Source of the DNA: Candidatus Jacksonbacteria bacterium
GTDB lineage: Bacteria > Patescibacteriota > Patescibacteriia > UBA9629 > GWA2-43-13
DNA: 23,732 nt
Reading direction: 5' to 3'
Assembly: GCA_018698735.1 (NCBI GenBank)
Contig: JABIPD010000074.1
Span: forward strand, 1-23,732
The stretch's first letter is position 1. Each line of letters opens with the position of its first letter. Under the pieces are notes generated by a model. That model saw only the letters and a list, made by a program, of their open reading frames with translations. It was not told where the DNA came from and searched no databases. This document shows, in pieces, positions 13,762 to 20,761 of the stretch. The position numbers and the translations under genes were made by a program.

Positions 13762-13841
13762 TGGTTCCCCCGGCGGGACTCGAACCCGCGATCTCCTAAT
13801 TGACAGTTAGGCGCCCTTACCAAGATCTTGGCCACGAGGGT
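13762..13841 (-). tRNA. tRNA-Asp(GTC), atypical
   Basis: About 80 bases with encoded CCA. Anticodon stem CCTAA/TTAGG, loop CTGTCAA with anticodon GTC; T-arm GCGGG-TTCGAGT-CCCGC. Aligning the acceptor ACCCTCG with CGGGGGA leaves an A-A mismatch at 1-72 and a T-G pair. The discriminator is A where Asp tRNAs normally carry G, and the D-loop (AGATCTTGGTAA) is long. It could be functional with odd identity elements or be decaying. Confidence 0.85.
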
Positions 13842-13879
13842 ACAAACTGGATTAGAAGTTTCAAGTTAAGCTGATATAG

Positions 13880-13954
13880 TGGTTGCCAGGGAGGGACTCG
13901 AACCCTCAGTCCAGAGGTTCAGAGCCTCTTGCCCTACCATTAGGCTACCTGGCA
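13880..13954 (-). tRNA. tRNA-Gln(CTG)
   Basis: 75 bases with encoded CCA. Acceptor TGCCAGG/CCTGGCA, discriminator A, anticodon stem AGAGG/CCTCT, loop CTCTGAA with anticodon CTG, T-arm GAGGG-TTCGAGT-CCCTC. It is the first tRNA after the structured RNA in the same transcript. Confidence 0.96.
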
Positions 13955-13965
13955 ACAAGAAATTG

Positions 13966-14301
13966 TGATGGAGCCGACGAGGATTGAACCCAGTCATGCC
14001 CCCCACTTGAAAGAACGAATTAAGCTGGTGGTCCCGGGTGTTTGAAGACCATCTCCTGTTCCCCCAACCTGCAGATGTAAATTCGAGAACAGGACTCTAC
14101 ACTTGAGTTACAAGACCATTTTTGGAGATGTAGAAAGTAGGCATGCGACAACGGCCCACTGCTCGGCAAGTTTTTTTAACCACTGGCGTCACACGCCAGC
14201 AACGTAGAACTTGACTCATGGGTTATGCGGCCCAGCCATTTTCATCCGCTCCAGCCGTTATGTCCGTTATCCATCTCCTTGCATTCCTACTTCCCACACC
14301 A
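13966..14301 (-). ncRNA. Unidentified structured RNA, possibly a divergent tmRNA
   Basis: About 335 bases with no ORF of its own, starting just after a near-consensus promoter and running into tRNA-Gln. Visible pairing: AAGTAGGAATGC (14281-14292) with 14135-14146 (one mismatch); GACATAACGGC (14254-14264) with GCCGTTGTC (14147-14155, one bulge); hairpin CTGGCGT/ACGCCAG (14183-14199); CCTGTTC/GAACAGG (14087-14093 with 14055-14061) stacked directly on CATCT/AGATG (14073-14077 with 14050-14054), a textbook H-type pseudoknot. The 3' end is tRNA-like: GGGTTCAATCC (13981-13991) then CGGCTCC-A (13969-13976), with U at the position expected for the Ala-type wobble. Size, pseudoknots and T-arm suggest tmRNA. 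However, no GGATTCGAC motif, no A-rich tag ORF ending in Ala codons and no perfect 5' acceptor strand were found. RNase P RNA motifs were not found either. Confidence 0.6.
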
Positions 14302-14306
14302 AACAC

Positions 14307-14335
14307 ATCTTAGCTAGCTATTGGAAAAGTGTCAA
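14307..14335 (-). promoter_or_regulatory. Strong promoter of the structured RNA-tRNA operon
   Basis: Perfect -35 TTGACA (14330-14335), 17-base spacer, -10 TAAGAT (14307-14312). It is one of the two closest matches to consensus in the window, and no protein gene follows, as expected for a stable RNA operon. Confidence 0.8.
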
Positions 14336-14370
14336 CAGATGCCAAACAAAGCCTTTTTTTTGATCAAAAT

Positions 14371-14398
14371 AAAAAAATCGCTCAGTATTTCTGAGAGA
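14371..14398 (-). terminator. Intrinsic terminator upstream of the RNA operon
   Basis: On the minus strand TCTCTCAG-aaata-CTGAGCGA followed by TTTTTTTATTTT. It would end transcription coming from the PAP2 and phosphoglycerate mutase genes and insulate the RNA operon promoter. Confidence 0.75.
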
Positions 14399-14466
14399 CT
14401 TTCTTGCTGTCATCACGCTTGCCCGCCTTTGGAGGGAGAGAGCTGCATGCCAACGTGGCGATCTCA

Positions 14467-14501
14467 CGAGATTGCTTCGTCACCTGGCTCCTCGCAATGA
14501 C
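14467..14501. repeat. Dispersed repeat of the GAGATTGCTTCGTC...CGCAATGAC type
   Basis: CGAGATTGCTTCGTC, a short variable centre, then CTCGCAATGAC. Imperfect inverted ends (CGAGATTGC versus GCAATGAC) mark it as a palindromic repeat of a kind found between genes in many unrelated genomes. It lies in the 317-base noncoding stretch 14302-14618, which otherwise holds the promoter, the terminator and the repeat at 14541-14603. Confidence 0.5.
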
Positions 14502-14540
14502 AATAAACTCCCCCCCTACCCCCTTCATTCGCTAATCACT

Positions 14541-14603
14541 CCCCGTCACAAGGACGGGGCACGGCAGGACATGCTTATGCAATTTATCCGCCGATAAGGC
14601 GGA
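14541..14603. repeat. Second copy of the composite palindromic element (partial)
   Basis: CCCCGTC-acaag-GACGGGG (14541-14559) with the same GTCACAAGGACGGGGC as 10448-10463, followed by TCCGCC-gataa-GGCGGA (14587-14603). The two modules occur in the opposite order to the 10366-10477 copy. Confidence 0.6.
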
Positions 14604-14618
14604 AGAGGGGGGGAATAA

Positions 14619-15128
14619 CTACAAAAACTTTTTTGCGGCAAATGGAATAATTGCGCCAACAACAAACCCAACCAACACATCAGAAGGAAAATGTACTCCC
14701 ACCATAATTCTTCCAACTCCAACCAATAGCGCCAACACAACTAACACCCCGATTGTTTGTTTTGAAACGTGTATCCGAAATATATATAAAAGAGAAACTA
14801 TTGCTACAGCCAAGGCAGCATGAGAAGAAGGAAAAGAACCTGCTGTGGTAGGTGCAGAAATAACCAGCTCGATTGATTGATCAATAAAAGGGCGGTCTCT
14901 TTGCACTAACATTTTTATAACATTCACAACCCCAAATACTATCGCCAACAAAACAACCCCTACCACTAACTGTTTTAAAAGCGCACGCGCTCCGTTTTTC
15001 TTAAACATTAATCCAACTACTACTGCAAGTAGCACCCAAATAAGCCATTGGGCCAACGCAATACTCACAACGGAACCTACAGAGGAAGCTGAAAGATTGT
15101 TTACTGCATGAAGAATGAATATATCCAT
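14619..15128 (-). CDS. PAP2-family lipid phosphatase (undecaprenyl-diphosphatase type)
   Basis: 169 residues, several hydrophobic segments. The three PAP2 signature motifs are intact: KMLVQRDRP (K72, R77), SFPSSHA (98-104) and GRIMVGVHFPSD (R140, H146, D150), so an active integral membrane acid phosphatase is expected. By analogy with BcrC/PgpB-type proteins, it probably recycles undecaprenyl pyrophosphate for peptidoglycan and glycan synthesis, fitting the company of MltG and GlmS; phosphatidylglycerophosphate is another possible substrate. It is about 95 bases downstream of a phosphoglycerate mutase, separated by a palindromic repeat, and a good terminator lies about 220 bases beyond its stop. 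No Shine-Dalgarno site is seen. Confidence 0.88.
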   Translation of the reverse strand: MDIFILHAVNNLSASSVGSVVSIALAQWLIWVLLAVVVGLMFKKNGARALLKQLVVGVVLLAIVFGVVNVIKMLVQRDRPFIDQSIELVISAPTTAGSFPSSHAALAVAIVSLLYIFRIHVSKQTIGVLVVLALLVGVGRIMVGVHFPSDVLVGFVVGAIIPFAAKKFL

Positions 15129-15166
15129 AATATAGAAAAACTACGAGCAATAGAGCCTATAAAGAA

Positions 15167-15217
15167 GATCCTTCGACAGGCTCAGAGCCCGTCCTGAGTG
15201 ATTAGCGAAAGAATGAC
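15167..15217. repeat. GATCCTTCGACAGGCTCAG-type intergenic repeat
   Basis: GATCCTTCGACAGGCTCAG, then AGCCCGTC, CTGAGTGATTAGCGAAAG and AATGAC. The inner CTCAG/CTGAG stem (15181-15198) and flanking halves form an imperfect palindrome. Elements of this wording are common between genes of many bacteria, including candidate phyla. It separates the PAP2 gene from the mutase. Confidence 0.55.
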
Positions 15218-15222
15218 ATTTA

Positions 15223-16812
15223 TTAATTAAGTGGTTCGCCAGTCATTTCTGGCGGTTGAGCAATCCCAAGAACAGACAACACTGTTGGCGCGATATCTGC
15301 CAGCACCCCCGACGGAACAAGCCCATACAACTCTCGTAAAGAATCTGGATTTTTAAATTTCTCGCCTACAATCAAAACTGGAATTGGAGAGGCTGTATGT
15401 TGTTTATTCATGTGCCCGGTCTGAACATCGAACATTAATTCTGCATTCCCATGATCGGCAGTAACAAGCATAGCGCCTTCTGGACCCATGGCATTAAATA
15501 TTCTGCCTAAACATTCGTCTACAACCTCTATGGCCTTTATAGTGGCTTTCATATCACCCGTATGAGCTACCATATCTGGGTTCGCAAAATTGGTAATAAT
15601 AACATCGTACGTACCTGCCTGAATCGCGGCTTCTATTTTTTTTGTAATTTCATGGGCAGACATTTCTGGTTTCTCTGCATACGAAGCAATTCGAGGAGAA
15701 GGGATAAGTTCGTGCTTTTCGCCACTAAACGGTGTTTCTTTTCCGCCGTTCATAAAATACGTTACATGCGCATATTTTTCTGTCTCTGCAATATGCAGCT
15801 GCTTTAAACCTGCACGCGAAAGCAAACACGACAAAGGGCATTCAATAAACTCTGGAGGAAATGCAATCTGAACCGGCAGCTTTGCCTCGTATTCTGTCAT
15901 GGTTACAAAATATACATTCTGAAGCGATTGTCGGGTAAAAGATTCCAAACTTGGTAATACAAACGCCTTTGTAAGCTCTCTCGCACGGTCTGGCCTAAAA
16001 TTAAAAAACACAACACTATCTCCATCTTGGATTGTTGCAATTGGTGCCCCGTCCTTCTCTAATACCGTTGGCGGGATTTCTTCGTCGTATATTTTTTTGG
16101 TATACCACGAATCTATCGCCTCTATCGCAGATAACGCCTTGTGTTCTGATTCGCCTTTTACCATCGCATTATAAGACTTCTCTATCCTTTCCCAATGGTT
16201 GTCTCTATCCATTGCATAAAATCTTCCAGCTATCGTTGCTATCTGCCCGACCCCTAATGTAGCAAGCCGTGTCTCTAAACTTTCTATAAACCCACGAGCA
16301 CTATTAAACGGTGTATCTCGGCCGTCTAAAAAAGCATGGATATACACATTCGAAATATCTTTTTGCTTACATAAATCTAAAAGCGCATATAAATGTTCTA
16401 AATAACTGTGTACACCACCAGATGAAACCAATCCCATTAAATGCAGTGTTTTTTTATTGGCCTTTGCACGATCAATAGACTCTATTAATGCTTTACTTGC
16501 AAAAAAACTTTTGTCCAATATCGCACGATTAATACGAGGTAAATCTTGATACACAATTTTACCTGCTCCAAGGTTTAAATGCCCTGTTTCTGAATTCCCC
16601 ATCTCCCCCATTGGCAACCCAACAGATTCTCCACTCGACTGAATAGCTTTGGCAGTATATTCCTGCACAAAGGTATCGATATTCGGAGTTTTTGCTTGCG
16701 CGATTGCATTTGCTGAATTTTTTGCCGCAATACCAAAACCATCAAGAATAGCTAATACAAATGGCCGGGGTCGATAAGCATTCGGCGCCACAGGTGGTGA
16801 ATTATTTTCCAT
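15223..16812 (-). CDS. gpmI: 2,3-bisphosphoglycerate-independent phosphoglycerate mutase (copy 1)
   Basis: 529 residues from the ATG at 16812 (a GTG at 16821 would add three); the family is about 510. It interconverts 3- and 2-phosphoglycerate in glycolysis using two metal ions. Motifs present: LAILDGFG (metal Asp), MGNSETGHLNLGAG with the catalytic Ser, SSGGVHSYLEHL, LDGRDTP, AGRFYAMDRDNHW, FFNFRPDRARE, ETEKYAHVTYFMNGG, VAHTGDMKAT and VTADHGNAE. All metal and substrate residues that I can recognise are intact. It begins 15 bases after the stop of a second copy, so the two are co-transcribed. It keeps the canonical GGVHS and NFRPDRAR forms, unlike copy 2. Confidence 0.95.
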   Translation of the reverse strand: MENNSPPVAPNAYRPRPFVLAILDGFGIAAKNSANAIAQAKTPNIDTFVQEYTAKAIQSSGESVGLPMGEMGNSETGHLNLGAGKIVYQDLPRINRAILDKSFFASKALIESIDRAKANKKTLHLMGLVSSGGVHSYLEHLYALLDLCKQKDISNVYIHAFLDGRDTPFNSARGFIESLETRLATLGVGQIATIAGRFYAMDRDNHWERIEKSYNAMVKGESEHKALSAIEAIDSWYTKKIYDEEIPPTVLEKDGAPIATIQDGDSVVFFNFRPDRARELTKAFVLPSLESFTRQSLQNVYFVTMTEYEAKLPVQIAFPPEFIECPLSCLLSRAGLKQLHIAETEKYAHVTYFMNGGKETPFSGEKHELIPSPRIASYAEKPEMSAHEITKKIEAAIQAGTYDVIITNFANPDMVAHTGDMKATIKAIEVVDECLGRIFNAMGPEGAMLVTADHGNAELMFDVQTGHMNKQHTASPIPVLIVGEKFKNPDSLRELYGLVPSGVLADIAPTVLSVLGIAQPPEMTGEPLN

Positions 16813-16827
16813 ACATTCCACTTTTTT

Positions 16828-18399
16828 TTATTCGTTTTTTGCCAGCAAACTTTGGCCGGTCATTGCATCTGGTTTTTGCACCTCTAAAATCTCGCAAATT
16901 GTAGGTGCTATATCTCCAAGTACGGCGTCTTTTTTAGAAAGATCGAGCTTATGGGTAGGAGAAACCAGATAGCACGGGACTTTTACTGCCGAATGCTCGG
17001 TATCCATAGCACCGGTCTCGATATGCTGAACTTTTTCTGCATTCCCATGATCTGCCGTAATAATAATATGGCCATTTACTTTTGCTACCTCTGCGAGCAA
17101 TCGAGCAATTTCGGTGTCTGTTTTCTCTACCGCTTTCATTGTTGCCTCTAAATTCCCGGTGTGAGCTATCATATCTGGGGCGGCAATATTTACAACAAAA
17201 AAATCGAATCTTTTTTTAGCAATACCATCGACAACAATATCTATTAACTCCTCTGTCGCCATTTCTGGTTGTTCTTCGTAATGATCGAGCTTGGGAGATG
17301 GAATCACCTGTCGTTCTTCGCCTCCAACCGGATGAGCATGCCCGCCATTTAAGAAAAAAGTTACATGAGCAAATTTTTCCGATTCAGACAAATACAATTG
17401 CCGAAACTCTCTTAACACCATCGGTAAGGTGTCTTCTACTGGCTTAGGCGGAAAAGCAAACATTGTCGAATCGAGCGAAGGACCAAAATGAGTCATTCCC
17501 ACAAACCGAATATTCTGAATAACTTTACTTCTCTTAAAAGAACCTGGATTCATTTTCTCGAAATCTTTCTGCACAAACGCTTTCGTAAGCTGGCGGGCAC
17601 GGTCTGATCGAATATTAAAAAACACCATTGAATCGTTATCCTGAACAGTGGTAAGAGGAGTGCCGTCGTCTTTAATCATAATAGACGGGTCTATAAACTC
17701 GTCTGTTTTGTTGGTGCTATACCCATGAGCAACAGCCTCTTCTGGAGTCTTAAATGCAATCCCATCTCCAAGGGCAATTAAATTATATGCTTTCTCGGTA
17801 TTCTTCCATTCCTTTTTTCTATCCATGCCATAAAACCTACCAACCAGACTGGCTATCTGTTGGCCTTCGTGCATGTGCTCTCGGAGTTGTTTTAATAATG
17901 TCGGTGCATGCTGCGGTGGGCTATCTCTGCCATCAGTAAACAAATGTAACCACACTTGCGGCAACTTATGAGCAGCACATAAATCGAGCAACGCCCATAA
18001 ATGACGAGGGTCAGAGTGCGCACTCTGAACATCTGTTAGCAACCCCATTAAGTGAAGTTGCGTTCCCCAACGCTTTACATGCTCTGCTGCCTCGGTAAAT
18101 GTTTTGTTTTCAAAAAAAGTGTCTTTCTCTATCGAATCTAAAATAACAACATCGTCCTGCTTTACAACTCTGCCTGCTCCAATATTCATATGACCGGCTT
18201 CGGAATTACCGTTTTGATCCTCTGGCAAACCAACAGCAGCTCCAGAGGCGCCTATTTCAATATAGCCTGGTTGTTTATTAAGCGCATCAAATGCAGGAGT
18301 ATGAGCTTGTGCAATAGCATTGCCTTTATCTGGTGCTCCAATCCCCCAACCATCAATAATAGCAAGCACCACTGGTGGACATTGACCTGACTTCATCAT
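16828..18399 (-). CDS. gpmI: 2,3-bisphosphoglycerate-independent phosphoglycerate mutase (copy 2)
   Basis: 523 residues. Same family and motif order as the downstream copy: VLAIIDGWG, NGNSEAGHMNIGAG with the catalytic Ser, FTDGRDSP, VGRFYGMDRKKEW, ESEKFAHVTFFLNGG, IAHTGNLEAT and ITADHGNAEKV. It differs in substrate-site segments: GGVHSH-type sequence is replaced by DVQSAHSDPRHL, and FRPDRAR by IRSDRAR. The protein sequences are clearly diverged (my impression is well under half identical), so this is an old duplication or two separate acquisitions, not a recent copy. It is the first gene of the pair and starts 62 bases after the histidine kinase stop, probably in the same transcript. Either copy could be specialised. 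Confidence 0.93.
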   Translation of the reverse strand: MMKSGQCPPVVLAIIDGWGIGAPDKGNAIAQAHTPAFDALNKQPGYIEIGASGAAVGLPEDQNGNSEAGHMNIGAGRVVKQDDVVILDSIEKDTFFENKTFTEAAEHVKRWGTQLHLMGLLTDVQSAHSDPRHLWALLDLCAAHKLPQVWLHLFTDGRDSPPQHAPTLLKQLREHMHEGQQIASLVGRFYGMDRKKEWKNTEKAYNLIALGDGIAFKTPEEAVAHGYSTNKTDEFIDPSIMIKDDGTPLTTVQDNDSMVFFNIRSDRARQLTKAFVQKDFEKMNPGSFKRSKVIQNIRFVGMTHFGPSLDSTMFAFPPKPVEDTLPMVLREFRQLYLSESEKFAHVTFFLNGGHAHPVGGEERQVIPSPKLDHYEEQPEMATEELIDIVVDGIAKKRFDFFVVNIAAPDMIAHTGNLEATMKAVEKTDTEIARLLAEVAKVNGHIIITADHGNAEKVQHIETGAMDTEHSAVKVPCYLVSPTHKLDLSKKDAVLGDIAPTICEILEVQKPDAMTGQSLLAKNE

Positions 18400-18461
18400 A
18401 GACCGTATACGTTATTGTTCGGTAAAAAAATGCTCCACCTATCTTACCTATCCTACGTTGA

Positions 18462-20696
18462 TTATTTTTTTTCTTCAAGGTTATCTGCCTTTTCTAACTC
18501 TTTTTTCACCAGTGTTTCCATTCCGCTTTCTTTTGGCTTTTCTTTTAGTGTAAGCGGAAGTGTAAAGATAAACCGAGAACCTTTACCCGGCCCATCACTC
18601 TCTGCCCAAATATCACCGCCATGAACCTCTACCACCCTCTTTGCAACAAACAACCCTAACCCAGTACCCTCGGTGTGAGATTTAAAGCCTTCCTCTCCTC
18701 GTGCAAATTTTTCGAACACGCGAGTAATGTCGTTTTTGTTCATTCCAATACCATCGTCTTGGGTTGTAAAGGTGACATGCGAATCGTCTACCTTTAACGT
18801 TACATCTACATGCCCATTTTCTTTATTATATTTAATCGCATTATCTACCAAATTCATTACCACATCGTGAATTTTGTCTTGATCCATAAACAACGTTGGT
18901 GTTGCTTTTTCTGGTTTTTTAAAGGTAACGGTTACCTTCTTTTTCTTTGCTATTGCGTTTAGCTCCATCATAACCGAATCTACCACTTCTTCTAATTTCA
19001 TTTCTGTGAAGTCTAATTTTAATCTCCCTGCTTCTATGCGAGAAACATTCAAAAATACATTCACCACCCGAGAAAGCCTATCTGCCTGGCCGTATAAATC
19101 GTGAATAATCCCCATCTGATCTTTCTGCTCTATCTCGCCAGCTTCTATCATACTTAAATAGCCCTTAATCCCTGTTAGCGGTGTGCGTAGTTGATGCGCA
19201 GCAATAGACAAAAATTCAGATTTCGCTTTATCGAGTTGTTGCAAATGTTCGTTTGCTTCTTGTAATTCCCCAGTCGCTTTTTTTACTTCCTCTTGGAGTT
19301 TAATGTTAAATGTTTGTACCTCGGCAAACAGCTTTGCCTTCTCCAGTGCAACAGCAAACTGAGAAGTAAGCAACTCTAAAGACTCTACTTCTTCTTGGGT
19401 AAATGCATCTCGAGATTTTTTAGCAGAAACAAATAACGCCCCAATAATTCTCGCCTCCAACTGTACAGGAATAACCACATGAATTTCTTGTTCCTCCAAC
19501 CAATCTGTAATTTCTCTGTGTTCTCGGTTGCCTTTAATTTGGTTTTCATTTTTAAGCTCGTCTATAATAATCGCCGCACGGTGGGCTTGAAGTATTTCGA
19601 ACAATTCTTGCTGAGGAAGTTCTTTGTGTTTTTCGGAAGCAAATGTTTTCTTTTCTTCGTTGTAATGAACAACATCTACTTCAGAAATTCTTAACCTCTT
19701 TTCTATCTCTTCGGTAAATGTTTTTAAAAGAGGCTTTAATTCTATTTCTCTGGCAATCGACTGAGAAATATTTCTTAATACCTTTCCATAGTCTATTTTC
19801 TTTTTGTAAAAAAAGCTGTCAGTAACAGCAGATAAAATCGCTTTTAATGGATCTATCAACACAACGAGTAAAATGGAAGCCACCACTAACACCGACCAAG
19901 CCTGAAAATTCGTTGTTTCCTGGAACATGGCACTTGCAACAATCGTTACTATTCCAAAAGCACCAGACACAACTGCAACCAAAATGGTATACAAAATACC
20001 ACGAGAAATAATAAACCGAATATCGAGTAGCCTATACCGAGCAATAGCGTATCCAATACACGCTATCATAATAACCGTAAACAACGGCCCACCCCAAATA
20101 AATTTATAGTTCCCAACCCATGGCAAATACAAATTAAAATAAACCCCAAATACTCCAGGTATAAATACTCCCCAAAAAATATACACTGCCTGCGACCGTA
20201 TAAGCCCTTGTCGTGAAAGGTATAACCGAAACATTCTATACAAAGCAGTTCCAAACATCCCAACAAAATAAAGCGAGAATAAAAGATATGCGCCATTGCC
20301 TAAAATAACTTCTTTCCCCCAGTCTCTTACTGCAACCTCTTTGGTTAAAAATCCTGGTAATGCTACCAGCCCACCCATAATAATGGCACTTAGCAAAAGC
20401 AAGTAGGTTTGCTTTTTTGTAGGGCTTCGTTTATCTGGAAACACCAACGAAAAATATAAAAAAGAGGCGCCAATATAGGCGGCGCTAATATAATAAAATT
20501 TCGCCCACAACAACGCTATTGTCGTGTCTGCTGTTAAGCGGAACATAACAAGTCCCAACGACCACAAGGCAACAAAAAACACAAACACGCCGTACGAGAG
20601 TGCAATTGGTGAGCGGTGATTTTTACTTACAATGACGCTTCCTAAAATTAAATTCAAAAATGCGACTGCAAGCAAAAACCAATTTTGCAGATCCAT
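18462..20696 (-). CDS. Membrane-bound sensor histidine kinase (7TM-GAF-HisKA-HATPase)
   Basis: 744 residues from the ATG at 20696; a TTG at 20705 would add three but leaves too little room for the AAGGG upstream. Residues 1-220 contain about seven membrane helices of the HisKA_7TM sensor type (ending in ARYRLLDIRF), and two more helices lie at about 232-285. A GAF-like domain spans about 310-455. A coiled coil precedes the H-box IAAHQLRTPLTGIKGYL, with the phosphorylated His at 501. The ATPase domain has VVMNLVDNAIKYNKENG (N box), DDGIGM (G1) and GTGLGLFVAKR (G2). It autophosphorylates and passes phosphate to a response regulator, but none is encoded in this window, so it is an orphan here. 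It has its own extended -10 promoter. Confidence 0.93.
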   Translation of the reverse strand: MDLQNWFLLAVAFLNLILGSVIVSKNHRSPIALSYGVFVFFVALWSLGLVMFRLTADTTIALLWAKFYYISAAYIGASFLYFSLVFPDKRSPTKKQTYLLLLSAIIMGGLVALPGFLTKEVAVRDWGKEVILGNGAYLLFSLYFVGMFGTALYRMFRLYLSRQGLIRSQAVYIFWGVFIPGVFGVYFNLYLPWVGNYKFIWGGPLFTVIMIACIGYAIARYRLLDIRFIISRGILYTILVAVVSGAFGIVTIVASAMFQETTNFQAWSVLVVASILLVVLIDPLKAILSAVTDSFFYKKKIDYGKVLRNISQSIAREIELKPLLKTFTEEIEKRLRISEVDVVHYNEEKKTFASEKHKELPQQELFEILQAHRAAIIIDELKNENQIKGNREHREITDWLEEQEIHVVIPVQLEARIIGALFVSAKKSRDAFTQEEVESLELLTSQFAVALEKAKLFAEVQTFNIKLQEEVKKATGELQEANEHLQQLDKAKSEFLSIAAHQLRTPLTGIKGYLSMIEAGEIEQKDQMGIIHDLYGQADRLSRVVNVFLNVSRIEAGRLKLDFTEMKLEEVVDSVMMELNAIAKKKKVTVTFKKPEKATPTLFMDQDKIHDVVMNLVDNAIKYNKENGHVDVTLKVDDSHVTFTTQDDGIGMNKNDITRVFEKFARGEEGFKSHTEGTGLGLFVAKRVVEVHGGDIWAESDGPGKGSRFIFTLPLTLKEKPKESGMETLVKKELEKADNLEEKK

Positions 20697-20735
20697 AAAA
20701 AACAAAACCCTTAGGAGCCTTACTCAATACTGTTA

Positions 20736-20741
20736 AGTATA
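20736..20741 (-). promoter_or_regulatory. Extended -10 promoter of the histidine kinase
   Basis: TGATATACT supplies an extended -10 with TATACT at 20736-20741; the -35 is weak (TGAACC at 17 bases). It overlaps ATACT-gtta-AGTAT (20727-20740), a small palindrome at the expected start that could be an operator. Expected start about 20729. Confidence 0.45.
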
Positions 20742-20761
20742 TCATAAGACCGCCTAAAGGT

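Noticed and set aside
14049..14056. CTTCAAA loop resembling selenocysteine tRNA near 14041-14050
   Set aside because: No acceptor or D-arm pairing fits a tRNA-Sec; the loop is part of the larger RNA structure.
13966..14301. Group I intron splitting a tRNA (tRNA-like 3' half present)
   Set aside because: No matching 5' tRNA half and no consistent P7 pairing partner for GTAGAGTCC were found.
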